Part shown: positions 42,381 through 50,847 of the stretch, in pieces
Layout: the number at the start of each line of letters is the position of its first letter
Numbering within the stretch: position 1 is the first letter of the stretch
Assembly (NCBI GenBank): GCA_900170005.1
Contig: LT827128.1
Span: forward strand, 124,001-188,000
DNA length: 64,000 nucleotides
Direction: 5' to 3'
Origin: Gordonibacter massiliensis (ex Traore et al. 2017)
GTDB lineage: Bacteria; Actinomycetota; Coriobacteriia; Coriobacteriales; Eggerthellaceae
Made by a program: the position numbers and the translations under genes
Notes under the pieces: generated by a model
Seen by the model: the letters and a program-made list of their open reading frames with translations, nothing else
Database searches by the model: none
Told to the model about the DNA's origin: nothing

Positions 42381-44789
42381 ATGCCAATCGACATCGAAAC
42401 TCTGAACGGGCCGCAGCGCGAGGCGGTCATCACCATCGACGGGCCGCTGCTCGTGCTGGCCGGCGCCGGTTCGGGCAAGACGCGCGTGCTCACGTACCGC
42501 ATCGCGAACCTCATCGAGAACCACGATGTGGCCCCGTGGGAGATCCTGGCCATCACGTTCACGAACAAGGCCGCGGCCGAGATGCGCGAGCGCCTGAACG
42601 GACTGGTGGGCCCGCGCTGCCGCGGCATGTGGGTGTCCACGTTCCACAGCATGTGCGTGCGCATGCTGCGCGCCGACGCCGAGCGCCTGGGCTTCACGAA
42701 GAGCTTCACCATCTACGACACCGACGACCAGAAGCGCCTGTACAAGGAGATCATGGCCGAGCTGGACATCGACCCGAAGCGCTTCCCCGTGAACGCGCTC
42801 ATGAACCGCATCTCCACGGCGAAAAACGAGCTCGTCGTCCCCGGCGACTTCGAGAAGCAGGCCAGCGACCCGGTGGGGAAGGTGGCCTCGCGCGTGTACT
42901 CCCGCCTGCAGGAGCGCCTCAAGGCCGCGAACGCGTTCGACTTCGACGACCTCTTGCTGTACGCCTACCTGCTGCTCAAGAACCACGAGGACGTGCGCGC
43001 GGCCTACCAGCAGCGCTTCCGCTACATCATGGTGGACGAGTACCAGGATACGAACCACGCCCAGTACTCCATCACGAAGCTTTTGGCGGAAGGCCACCAG
43101 AACATCATGGTGGTGGGCGACGACGACCAGTCCATCTATTCGTGGCGCGGTGCCGACTTGCGCAACATCCTGGAATTCGAGCAGGACTACCCGAGCGCCC
43201 ACACGGTGAAGCTCGAGCAGAACTACCGCAGCGTGGGCAACGTCTTGGCCGCCGCGAACGCCGTTATCGCCAACAACCAGCACCGCAAGCAGAAGAAGCT
43301 GTTCACGGCCGCCGAGGACGGCGAGAAGATCAGCGTGTACCTGGCCGCCGACGAGCGCGACGAGGGCCGCTGGATAGCCGGCGAGATAGAGAAGCAGCGC
43401 GCGGCCGGCCTGTCGTACAACCAGATGGCCGTGTTCTACCGCACGAACGCGCAGAGCCGCATGCTGGAAGACATGCTGCTGCGCGCCGGCGTGCCGTACC
43501 GCATCGTGGGCGGCACGCGCTTCTTCGACCGCGCCGAGATCCGCGACGTCATGGCCTACCTCACGCTCATCGTGAACCCGGCCGACGACATCGCGGCGAA
43601 GCGTGTGATCAATGTGCCGCGGCGCGGCATCGGCAAAACCACCATCGAGCGCATCGAGCAGTTCGCGCGCGAGATGGGTATGACGTTCATGGAGGGCGCC
43701 GAGCTGGCCATCGTCGACCCGGAGCTGCGCGCGTCCACGCGCCAGTCCGTGGCGGAGTTCGTGGGCTTGGTGAACGAGGCCCGCACGTACGGCGGCGACC
43801 TGCGCAAGGTCATCGAGGCCGTCATCGACAAGAGCGGCCTCATCGGGGCCCTGCAGGCCGAGAACACCGACGAGGCGCGCGGACGCATCGAGAACATCCA
43901 GGAGTTCCTGGGCGTGGTGGACGAGTTCGTGGACACCCACGACGACGAAGATGCCCTTTACGAAGCGCCTGCGGCCGGGGAGCCCTCTATCATCCTGAGC
44001 GGAGGCGGCGAAGCCGCCGGAGTCGAAGGATCTCAAACGGCATCGACCGACGCCAATGCAGGTTCGCCCGTGCGCGTTCTGCGCGGCGACTCGCTGGCCG
44101 ACTTCATCGAATGGGTGCGCTTGCGCACCGACTTGGACACGGTGGCCGAGGATGGGCATGCGGTCACGCTCATGACCGTGCACTCCTCCAAGGGCCTCGA
44201 GTTCGACTGCGTGTTCGTGGCCGGCATGGAGGAGACGCTGTTCCCGCACATGAACAGCGTGGGCGACGCGGCCGGCATCGAGGAGGAGCGAAGATTGGCC
44301 TACGTGGCCATCACGCGCGCCCGCAAGCGCCTGTTCCTCACCTGTGCCTCGCAGCGCCAGATATTCGGCCAGACGTCGGCGAACCCGGTGTCGCGCTTCA
44401 TCCAGGAAATACCCAGCGAGCTGCGCCAATCGTCCGGCGTGGGCTCGGCCGGCTTCTCCGGTACGGGCTGGGAGAAGCGCGGCAGCCGTCGCGGCATCGC
44501 TGGTTCTGGCACCGAGGCGGGGGAGGGCCGCGTGTTCGGGCGCTCGAGCGCGTCGGGGCCGTCCGGTCGCACCGATCGCCGGCCTGAGGCTTACGCGCGC
44601 CCCAGTGCGGGCAAGAAGGAAGCCGCGAAGATGACGTTCGCCACGGGCGACGCCGTGGACCACAAGACGTTCGGCCGCGGCAAGGTGACGAAGGTTGACG
44701 GCGACACGCTCTACGTGAAGTTCGCGAAGTCCGGCCAGACGAAGAAGCTGCTCAAGGACTACGCTCCCATCGTGAAGATCAACGGATAG
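42381..44789 (+). CDS. pcrA: ATP-dependent DNA helicase PcrA/UvrD
   Basis: 802 aa superfamily 1A 3'-5' helicase for repair and removal of replication blocks. N-terminal Q motif LNGPQREAV, Walker A LAGAGSGKTRVL, Walker B MVDEYQDTN, motif III GDDDQSIYSWRGA, motif IV QNYRS, motif V TVHSSKGLEFD, motif VI AYVAITRARKRLF. The C-terminus has the RNA-polymerase-interaction-like tail (KMTFATGDAVDHKTFGRGKV). ATG 42381 has AAAAGGA upstream. Unusual: residues about 537-551 are encoded by a copy of the host intergenic repeat (43990-44033), inserted in frame in a variable loop. Confidence 0.95.
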   Translation: MPIDIETLNGPQREAVITIDGPLLVLAGAGSGKTRVLTYRIANLIENHDVAPWEILAITFTNKAAAEMRERLNGLVGPRCRGMWVSTFHSMCVRMLRADAERLGFTKSFTIYDTDDQKRLYKEIMAELDIDPKRFPVNALMNRISTAKNELVVPGDFEKQASDPVGKVASRVYSRLQERLKAANAFDFDDLLLYAYLLLKNHEDVRAAYQQRFRYIMVDEYQDTNHAQYSITKLLAEGHQNIMVVGDDDQSIYSWRGADLRNILEFEQDYPSAHTVKLEQNYRSVGNVLAAANAVIANNQHRKQKKLFTAAEDGEKISVYLAADERDEGRWIAGEIEKQRAAGLSYNQMAVFYRTNAQSRMLEDMLLRAGVPYRIVGGTRFFDRAEIRDVMAYLTLIVNPADDIAAKRVINVPRRGIGKTTIERIEQFAREMGMTFMEGAELAIVDPELRASTRQSVAEFVGLVNEARTYGGDLRKVIEAVIDKSGLIGALQAENTDEARGRIENIQEFLGVVDEFVDTHDDEDALYEAPAAGEPSIILSGGGEAAGVEGSQTASTDANAGSPVRVLRGDSLADFIEWVRLRTDLDTVAEDGHAVTLMTVHSSKGLEFDCVFVAGMEETLFPHMNSVGDAAGIEEERRLAYVAITRARKRLFLTCASQRQIFGQTSANPVSRFIQEIPSELRQSSGVGSAGFSGTGWEKRGSRRGIAGSGTEAGEGRVFGRSSASGPSGRTDRRPEAYARPSAGKKEAAKMTFATGDAVDHKTFGRGKVTKVDGDTLYVKFAKSGQTKKLLKDYAPIVKING
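43990..44033 (+). repeat. Host repeat copy inside the pcrA coding sequence
   Basis: TCATCCTGAGCGGAGGC, a GGCGGCGAAGCCGCC hairpin and GGAGTCGAAGGATCT match the intergenic repeat core. It is read in frame as ILSGGGEAAGVEGS within a poorly conserved, Gly/Ala-rich segment between helicase motifs. Confidence 0.8.
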
Positions 44790-44829
44790 GGCCGTATCCG
44801 AAACGTTGAAACGCGCGTTTTCGACCGTC

Positions 44830-44935
44830 GTGTCATCCTGAGCACAGCGACCGCAGGGAGCGGAGTCGAAGGATCCCGTGCGGCGTTAGCGGGAAACGTC
44901 GCGGCTAACGCCGCACGGGATCCTTCGCGTCCCTG
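44830..44935. repeat. Palindromic repeat copy downstream of pcrA
   Basis: GTGTCATCCTGAGCACAG and GGAGCGGAGTCGAAGGATCCC of the host repeat, followed by a perfect 22-bp inverted repeat that starts AAGGATCCCGTGCGGCG (44869-44890) and ends CGCCGCACGGGATCCTT (44904-44925). It lies between convergent genes and could also act as a terminator. Confidence 0.75.
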
Positions 44936-44998
44936 ATAACGGCATGCATTCCGGCGCGCCGTTCGGAGCCGCTCCGTTCTTCCAACTGCGCCTCGTCG

Positions 44999-46780
44999 CT
45001 ACAGCTCATCGCGTGCTTCGTCCACCATGGACAGCAGCTCCTGCTGGTTGTGGATGTCGAGCTTGCGGTAGATGTGGCTGATGTGCGTTTTGGCCGTGCT
45101 CTTCGAAATGCACAGCTTGTCTTGGATGTAGGCGGCGTTGTGTCCCTTGGCCAGCAGGAACATGACCTCGGTCTCGCGGTGCGACAGCAGGTAGCGGTCG
45201 GCGATGACCTCGCACTGCGAGCGGAACCGGCCGCTCTTGCGCGAGCGCTCGGCGTCCGAAACCGGCTCGGCCTGCTGCTTGTCCTCGCTCGGCGACGTTG
45301 CCAAGGACGACGGCGGGGTCGCTCCGATGCTCCCGCCGCGCCATCCCGGAACGGCGGCCTGGCTGAAAGCGCTCGTGGCGCCTACGGCCGCGTCCGGCTG
45401 GTGCTCCGTCGTCCCGTAGAACGCTCCGGGCAGGGGCGCCGATGCCGCTTCCGCCTCGTCGTCGCTGTGCCGCGCCGACCACGTGACCTGCTCGATCTGG
45501 CGGTTGAAGGTTTCGATGGCGCTGTAATCGCGCCCTCCCGCGATGATGATGCGCTTGATGTCGCGCACGCGCGGCAGCAGCGCGTAGGCCACCACCATGG
45601 CGAACATGATGAGCACCGCGCCGCCCGCCTCGCCGAACGGCGTGAGCGAATCCAGGAACGTGGGGTCCACCACCGACAGCGATCCGCCGAGCGAGCCCAG
45701 GGCCAAGCAGCCGCGCCCCACGCCGAACACGAAAATGGGCGACAGGCGGAACTCCTGCGACAGCTCGCCGAAGAACACCCACATGAGCGCCTCGAAGCAC
45801 ATGTAGCCCGTCAGCAGCACGAGTGCGGCTATCATCGAGTTCTCCAGCGCCAGCGAGGGCAGGAAGAACAGCGTGATGGCTATGAACGGGATGAGCGGGC
45901 GGAACAGGAAGTCCCAGTGGCTGCGCTTGTCGATGGAGAACGTGGTCACCAGCAGCAGCACGGTGGCCGCGCCGCCGGCGAACAGGGCCAGCAGCTGCGT
46001 GGTGAGGTCGGACGACGGCAGGATGACCTGCGTGGAGATGGACCGCAGCGCGCCCAGCGCGAAGCCGAACAGCAGCACGGGCAGCGCGAACCGAAGCGAG
46101 AACGGGCCCTTGCGCACCGGAAGCGGGTTGAAGATAGGTATGGCGTGGCGCACGGCGTAGCTCACCGGCGTCAGATGCCACAGCAGCGGCAGCTCCAGCA
46201 GGGGCAGGCAGGCCGTGAGAATGCCCGAGAACGGCGTGGGGATCACATGGAGCGCCACGGAGTAGATGGCCACGGCTATGACGATGGCCACGGCCGTGTT
46301 CATGACGATGGTGGCGGCGCCGTAGTGCGAGTAGGCCGTGCCCCAGAACAGCAGCAGCAACGCCGACCCGATGCCGGTGGCCACGCCGGCGAACACGGTG
46401 GCGACGATCCCCACGGCACCGGGAACCGACGAGGCGAACACGGCGAACGTGCCCAGGGCCGTGAGCACGGCCGCGCCCATCAGCACGCGCTTGGCCGTGT
46501 AGAACCGCAGGAACTTCTGGTCGGTGATAGCGGCGAACAGCAGCGAAAGCCCGAACACCACGATGGATATGAGGAACACGAGCGATACGGGCGATTCCGC
46601 GAAGTTCGAGAATATGGTGGGTGCTTGGGCCTCGAAAATGGAGTTCGTGCCGAACATGGCGGTGTAGATCCATGCTTGGTGTATGCCGAAGCCGAGCGAT
46701 AGCACGCTCAGCTCGCCTTGTGTTCCCATACCCCGGTCATCATCCACCGTTATGCTGATACGCGGAAAGGTGATAGCCAT
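44999..46780 (-). CDS. LuxR-family regulator with 12-TM MFS-like sensor
   Basis: About 593 aa. The first two thirds hold about 12 hydrophobic segments resembling a major-facilitator fold. A disordered linker (about 430-520, Pro/Ser/Ala-rich) follows, then a C-terminal LuxR-type HTH (LSHRETEVMFLLAKGHNAAY, then ISKSTAKTHISHIYRKLDIH). This architecture is abundant in Eggerthella and is associated with induction of catabolic oxidoreductases by substrate. Divergent from an MFS transporter gene 0.6 kb away, so the likely regulator of that gene and of the molybdoenzyme unit. Start uncertain: ATG 46780 used; GTG 46819 and ATG 46729 are alternatives. Confidence 0.88.
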   Translation of the reverse strand: MAITFPRISITVDDDRGMGTQGELSVLSLGFGIHQAWIYTAMFGTNSIFEAQAPTIFSNFAESPVSLVFLISIVVFGLSLLFAAITDQKFLRFYTAKRVLMGAAVLTALGTFAVFASSVPGAVGIVATVFAGVATGIGSALLLLFWGTAYSHYGAATIVMNTAVAIVIAVAIYSVALHVIPTPFSGILTACLPLLELPLLWHLTPVSYAVRHAIPIFNPLPVRKGPFSLRFALPVLLFGFALGALRSISTQVILPSSDLTTQLLALFAGGAATVLLLVTTFSIDKRSHWDFLFRPLIPFIAITLFFLPSLALENSMIAALVLLTGYMCFEALMWVFFGELSQEFRLSPIFVFGVGRGCLALGSLGGSLSVVDPTFLDSLTPFGEAGGAVLIMFAMVVAYALLPRVRDIKRIIIAGGRDYSAIETFNRQIEQVTWSARHSDDEAEAASAPLPGAFYGTTEHQPDAAVGATSAFSQAAVPGWRGGSIGATPPSSLATSPSEDKQQAEPVSDAERSRKSGRFRSQCEVIADRYLLSHRETEVMFLLAKGHNAAYIQDKLCISKSTAKTHISHIYRKLDIHNQQELLSMVDEARDEL

Positions 46781-46997
46781 GCTTCCTCGCATTCCCCTGT
46801 CGATGCGATCATCGGACACAGTCTCCTCGGCCGGGGCGCGGTTTTGCTGACGCCGTTCTGTGAAGGTCGACGTCGTTGCGCTACGCCGATCCGACCGGTG
46901 CGTTTAACTATAAACGTTTCTCCCCCTCGATTCAAATGCAATAATCCCGTCGTAGTATTCCCATCAGGTCTAATGGGTTTATCGTCGTTTTCGGGAC

Positions 46998-47055
46998 GAT
47001 GAAAATCAACCTCTCGGGACGATGGGGCTCATCCAAAAACGTCCCCCTGATTCGA
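46998..47055 (+). promoter_or_regulatory. Shared upstream block, copy A (before MFS gene)
   Basis: GATGAAAATCAACC, then GGACGATGG, ATCC, AAAA, GTCC and GATTCGA in the same order and near-identical spacing as at 50240-50298. It sits about 350 bases upstream of the MFS transporter start, in the divergent gap with the LuxR gene. Probably a promoter/operator block; the bound factor is inferred to be the LuxR protein. The rest of the 46781-47403 gap shows no gene. Confidence 0.6.
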
Positions 47056-47403
47056 CAATCATCCCTTTGCCGTTGCTTATGCTCGATTTCGTCAGCTTCT
47101 GTGGTAGGAGAAGCGATCAAACAGAGGCAGTAGAAATCGCGGAAGGGAGGAAGCGCACGGTCGGTTCTTCTGGTTGAGACGCGGTCTTGGAGGCTGGTTG
47201 CGATTGCCGTTGGGGTAAGGGCGATCGAAACTATGGAAGCGCCCGTTGCTTGTGCAGCACGGGGGCGTCCGTAATTTCCTGCAGGCACGCTGCGATTCCG
47301 GTCTTACTACTGTGCAGGGGAAACAAGAAATCATCAAGGTAGTTTCAAAAGCACATGTTCTGTTGGTTTCTCATCGAACAAAATCACATTGAAGGAGGGA
47401 TTC

Positions 47404-49095
47404 ATGGATAAAAAGGAGTTTACCATCTCGGAGGTTATCGACTCCATTGGTATCAGCTCGCACACGTGGGTTGTTTTCGTTCTCCTCGCTTTTGCCATGA
47501 TCTTCGACGGCTACGACTTCATGATCGTCAACTCGACGAACCTGTTCGTGGCCCACACGTTCTGGCCGAATGACGCGAACCCGGGCGCGCTCATGGGCTC
47601 GCTCACCACCTGGGGCCTGCTGGGCATGGTGCTCGGCGGCGCCGTCGGCGGCATCATGTCCGACAAGATCGGCCGTAAGAAGACGCTGATCGCCGCCGTT
47701 ATGTTCTACGGCCTGTTCACGCTGCCCCAGGCGTTCGCGAACGACCTCGGGTTCTTCGCGGCGTTCCGCCTGATCGCCGGCTTCGGCGTGGGCTCCTGCA
47801 TCCCCGTGGTCACCACGGTGTTCTCGGAGAGCATGCCCTCCAAGCAGCGCGGCATCTTCGTCACGTTCGGCATGGCCTTCATGGTCGTCGGCTGGGTTTT
47901 GGCCGGTCTCATCGCCAACCCCATCTGCAACGCGGCCACGCCGCTGCTGGGCGACTTCACGAACCAGGTCACCTACGTGCTGGCCGACGGCGGCACGGCG
48001 ACGATGTACGCTAACTGGCGCCTGTGCTACCTGATCGGCGCCATCCCGCTGCTCTACGGCGTGGTGCTCATCTTCGCCATGCACGAGACGCCGCACTGGT
48101 ACGCCAACTCCGGCAACAAGGAGATGGCCTGCAAGCGCCTGTCCGAGATCGAGCAGGCCACGCGCCACACGTCCCACGAGTACGATCCTGCTCTGCTCAT
48201 CGTCCCGCCGAAGCCTGCCAAGACCGGCCCCAACGTGCTGTTCTCGAGCAAGTTCATCGTGGCCACCTGCGCCATCTGGGCCGCTTACTTCGTGGGCCAG
48301 TTCTGCGTGTACGGCATGAACGCCTGGATCCCCACGTGGTTCGTGGGCCTGGGCTACTCGCAGGCTGACTCCGTGGCGCTGCAGACCTGGAACAACGTGG
48401 CCGCCATCGCCTCGAACATCTGCGTGGGCTTCGTGTCCGACAAGGTGGGCCGCAAGCGCAACCTGGCGTTCTCGTGGCTGTTCTGCATCGTGGCCATCAT
48501 CCTGTGCTCCATCTTCGTGGCCCCGAACAACATGGGCCTGTGCATCGCCCTCATGCTGCTCTTCGGCTTCGCGCTGAACTACGCCATCACGGCCGTCCAG
48601 CCCCTCATGCCCGAGAGCTATCCCACGGCCATCCGCAATACCGGCACGTCTTGGTGCCAGGCGTTCGCCCGCTTCGGCGGCTCCGCCTCCTCCATCGTGC
48701 TCGGCGGCATCGCCGGCATGGCGTTCTTCCAGACGGCCACCGGCGCCACCAACTGGTCGACGGTCGTGCTCGTGCTCATCGTTCCGTTCGCGCTCGGCTT
48801 CGTCTGCACGGTGCTGTTCGTGAAGGAGACCGCCGGCAAGTCCATGGACCAGCTCGCGGCCGAGGAAGAGAAGCTCGGTGCCTCCGAGCGGGACGGCAAC
48901 ACGCGCTTCATCATCATGCTGATCATCGTTGCCATCCTGGCCGTGCTCTGCATCGCTTGCCCGCTCATCGTGCCCAACTGGGCGAAGCAGCCCTACGCCC
49001 TGCCGCTCATGGCAATCGGCCTGCTGCTCCCGTTCGTGTACTTCTTCGTCTTCGGCGGCGCCCAGCTGGCGAAGAACAAGGCCGCAAAGAACTAA
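47404..49095 (+). CDS. MFS transporter, aromatic acid:H+ symporter-like
   Basis: 563 aa, 12-14 hydrophobic segments. Family features: FDGYDFMIVNSTNLFVAHTF (the D-G-Y-D motif of AAHS transporters) and GGIMSDKIGRKKTL in loop 2-3, repeated as GFVSDKVGRKRNL in the second half. The C-terminal 60 residues add two extra hydrophobic helices. AAHS members import aromatic acids. Location between a membrane LuxR regulator and a molybdenum enzyme suggests uptake of that enzyme's (poly)phenolic substrate. ATG 47404 has GAAGGAGGG. Confidence 0.9.
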   Translation: MDKKEFTISEVIDSIGISSHTWVVFVLLAFAMIFDGYDFMIVNSTNLFVAHTFWPNDANPGALMGSLTTWGLLGMVLGGAVGGIMSDKIGRKKTLIAAVMFYGLFTLPQAFANDLGFFAAFRLIAGFGVGSCIPVVTTVFSESMPSKQRGIFVTFGMAFMVVGWVLAGLIANPICNAATPLLGDFTNQVTYVLADGGTATMYANWRLCYLIGAIPLLYGVVLIFAMHETPHWYANSGNKEMACKRLSEIEQATRHTSHEYDPALLIVPPKPAKTGPNVLFSSKFIVATCAIWAAYFVGQFCVYGMNAWIPTWFVGLGYSQADSVALQTWNNVAAIASNICVGFVSDKVGRKRNLAFSWLFCIVAIILCSIFVAPNNMGLCIALMLLFGFALNYAITAVQPLMPESYPTAIRNTGTSWCQAFARFGGSASSIVLGGIAGMAFFQTATGATNWSTVVLVLIVPFALGFVCTVLFVKETAGKSMDQLAAEEEKLGASERDGNTRFIIMLIIVAILAVLCIACPLIVPNWAKQPYALPLMAIGLLLPFVYFFVFGGAQLAKNKAAKN

Positions 49096-49167
49096 CGCGC
49101 CCTTGCAAGGTGCGCTGCGCCTGGCGATACCGCCCGGCAACGCCGCCTTCGAAGCTCTGAGCTTTGC

Positions 49168-49214
49168 GAAGCCCCCGCTCCTTGGAAACAAGGACGCGGG
49201 GGCTTCTTCGTTTT
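49168..49214 (+). terminator. Intrinsic terminator after the MFS gene
   Basis: Long hairpin GAAGCCCCCGC-TCCTTG-GAAA-CAAGGA-CGCGGGGGCTTC followed by TTCGTTTT, about 70 bases after the MFS stop. Confidence 0.88.
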
Positions 49215-49342
49215 CCGCCGCCTTGGGGCGGCGGGGAGAAAGGCAACTGCTTCTCTGCGGCGAGGGCGGCCTCCAGCGAGGGTGGCCCGTGCGGAGCGGG
49301 GAGGGGCGCTTGCAAAAGGTGCGCTTTCCAGCTCCCGAAACG

Positions 49343-49390
49343 CGGAAGGCCCCCGGAAGGCGCGTTTCGCGCCGTTCCGGGGGCCTTCCG
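49343..49390. repeat. Very strong GC hairpin
   Basis: CGGAAGGCCCCCGGAA pairs with TTCCGGGGGCCTTCCG, and inside it GGCGCG-TTT-CGCGCC pairs as well, giving about 22 bp of stem. No T-run follows. It lies between convergent genes. Confidence 0.75.
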
Positions 49391-49463
49391 TCGTCGATCC
49401 TTGCCGGAGTCCGCATTTTCCGCCTGCGGCGGAACGGGCGATCGGGAGATCGCCCCTACGGAG

Positions 49464-50066
49464 CTATTCGGCGGGCTCGAGCGGCTTTTCGTCCAGGTCG
49501 GGCAGGTCCTCGTAGCGGATGCCCTTGTCCGCGAAGAGCCAGTTCTGGGCTTTCTTGAGCTTGGAGGCGTCGGGGTCCTTCAGGCCCTCGCTCAGGCCCT
49601 TGTACTCCTCTTTGATGCCCATGGCGATCACGGCCGCCACGGCTATGCGCAGTTTGGCGACGTCGCGGGCCCTGATCTCGTAGCATTCGCCGTGACCCTT
49701 GAAGTTGACCGTTTGCACGTGCACTTCCTTCGTGTGGTCTTCCTCGTTGACGAAGTCGAACGGCGGGTTCGCGAGCGATCCGTCGATCTGCCACTTCATC
49801 CCGTTGACGTAGTAATGCTTGAAGAGGTGGAGCGTGTGGAACACGTACTCCCAGCGTTCGAGCTTCAGGTAGTAGGTGAGGGCCTTGTGGTCGGGTTTGA
49901 TGTGCCCCATCTCGCCGCCCATGCGGCCGAAGATGACCGCCTTGTCGCGTTCGCTCGACCAGGTTCCCTTGATGCTGAGGAACGTGTCGCCGTCCTCGTA
50001 CCACACGTCGAAGTCCTCGTGGCGCGCGATGGCGTCCACGGGCAGGTACACCTTGTTGTTCTTCAA
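49464..50066 (-). CDS. Hypothetical protein of about 200 aa
   Basis: No signal peptide or membrane segment. Mixed alpha/beta with many aromatic and charged residues (HEDFDVWYEDGDTFLSIKG, then YEIRARDVAKLRIAVAAVIA). I could not assign a family. TTG 50066 (LKNNKVYLPVD) is preferred because AAAGGGGGA sits at the right distance; ATG 50096 lies before that ribosome site. Codon use is normal, so a real gene. Between the two units of the molybdoenzyme module but on the opposite strand. 50097-50427 contains the shared upstream block B and no other gene. Confidence 0.7.
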   Translation of the reverse strand: MKNNKVYLPVDAIARHEDFDVWYEDGDTFLSIKGTWSSERDKAVIFGRMGGEMGHIKPDHKALTYYLKLERWEYVFHTLHLFKHYYVNGMKWQIDGSLANPPFDFVNEEDHTKEVHVQTVNFKGHGECYEIRARDVAKLRIAVAAVIAMGIKEEYKGLSEGLKDPDASKLKKAQNWLFADKGIRYEDLPDLDEKPLEPAE

Positions 50067-50239
50067 AGAATCCCCCTTTAAAAGCGCGTTGTGCATAACA
50101 AGATTATACCGCAGGGGCCGTTGGGCAGGGGGTGCCAAGCGGTGTTTCCCCCAGCTTCGACGGGTTGGGCATGCGCCTGCGACGAGAAATGAAAAATAGC
50201 GATGATCAGGCGTTATGCTCTTTCGTACTCAAGGGGGTT

Positions 50240-50298
50240 GATGAAAATCAACCCCCAAGGACGATGGTATGATCCCCAAAATTGTCCTTGCGATTCGA
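50240..50298 (+). promoter_or_regulatory. Shared upstream block, copy B (before zinc-ribbon/molybdoenzyme unit)
   Basis: Matches copy A at 46998-47055: GATGAAAATCAACC, GGACGATGG, ATCC, AAAA, GTCC, GATTCGA. In this copy GGGGGTTGAT-GAAA-ATCAACCCCC (50231-50254) also forms a perfect hairpin, which copy A lacks. Lies 130 bases upstream of the 50428 gene. Confidence 0.6.
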
Positions 50299-50427
50299 TG
50301 CTCGACCCGCTGCGGCAACTAAGCTGTATCCCGTCAGCCCTTTGGCGACCGTTACGGCAAGGGGTCGGAGATAGGCGGCGCGCGGCGCCGCCAAAGCCGG
50401 CCGAAGAATCGAGATGGAGGATCCCCT

Positions 50428-50688
50428 ATGTGTTTCAGACCAGCAGATGCAGGTGCGAGCGGCGGCATGAACAAGTGCCCCGAATGCGGTAAGACCATTC
50501 AGATGATGGCCGGCGTTACCTTGAAGGCCTGCCCGTTCTGCAAGGCGGACTTCACGCCGTATATCAATGGCGAGAAGCCGCTGCCGAACGCGGCTCCCGG
50601 CGCCCCTGCGGCTCCTGCCGCCCCCGGCGCTCCCGGCGCCCCGAAGGCCCCCGCGGCCCCCGGCGCTCCCAAGCCTCCTACCGCGTAA
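50428..50688 (+). CDS. Small zinc-ribbon protein with Pro/Ala/Gly tail
   Basis: 86 aa. Two CxxC pairs (CPEC and CPFC, spaced 17 residues) form a likely zinc ribbon or rubredoxin-like knuckle. The C-terminal 35 residues are collagen-like repeats of G-A-P/A-A-P. ATG 50428 has GGAGG upstream; ATG 50467 (MNKCPECG) is a shorter alternative. It precedes the molybdoenzyme by 160 bases on the same strand and may be a redox or assembly partner (inference). Confidence 0.65.
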   Translation: MCFRPADAGASGGMNKCPECGKTIQMMAGVTLKACPFCKADFTPYINGEKPLPNAAPGAPAAPAAPGAPGAPKAPAAPGAPKPPTA

Positions 50689-50847
50689 GCGGACGAAAAG
50701 CAGAAGCCGGTGCCCGCAAGGGGACGGGCACCGCACTCGAGGGAAGGGGGTGGTCCCCGGCACGAGGATCCACACGAGGTTTCGCGCGATGACAAGCGCA
50801 GAGATGCTTCTACCGAACACGAGTGATAGTGTAGAAAGAAGGAGAAT

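Noticed and set aside
43990-44033. The repeat in pcrA as evidence for a broken gene
   Set aside because: The reading frame stays open and all helicase motifs on both sides are intact.
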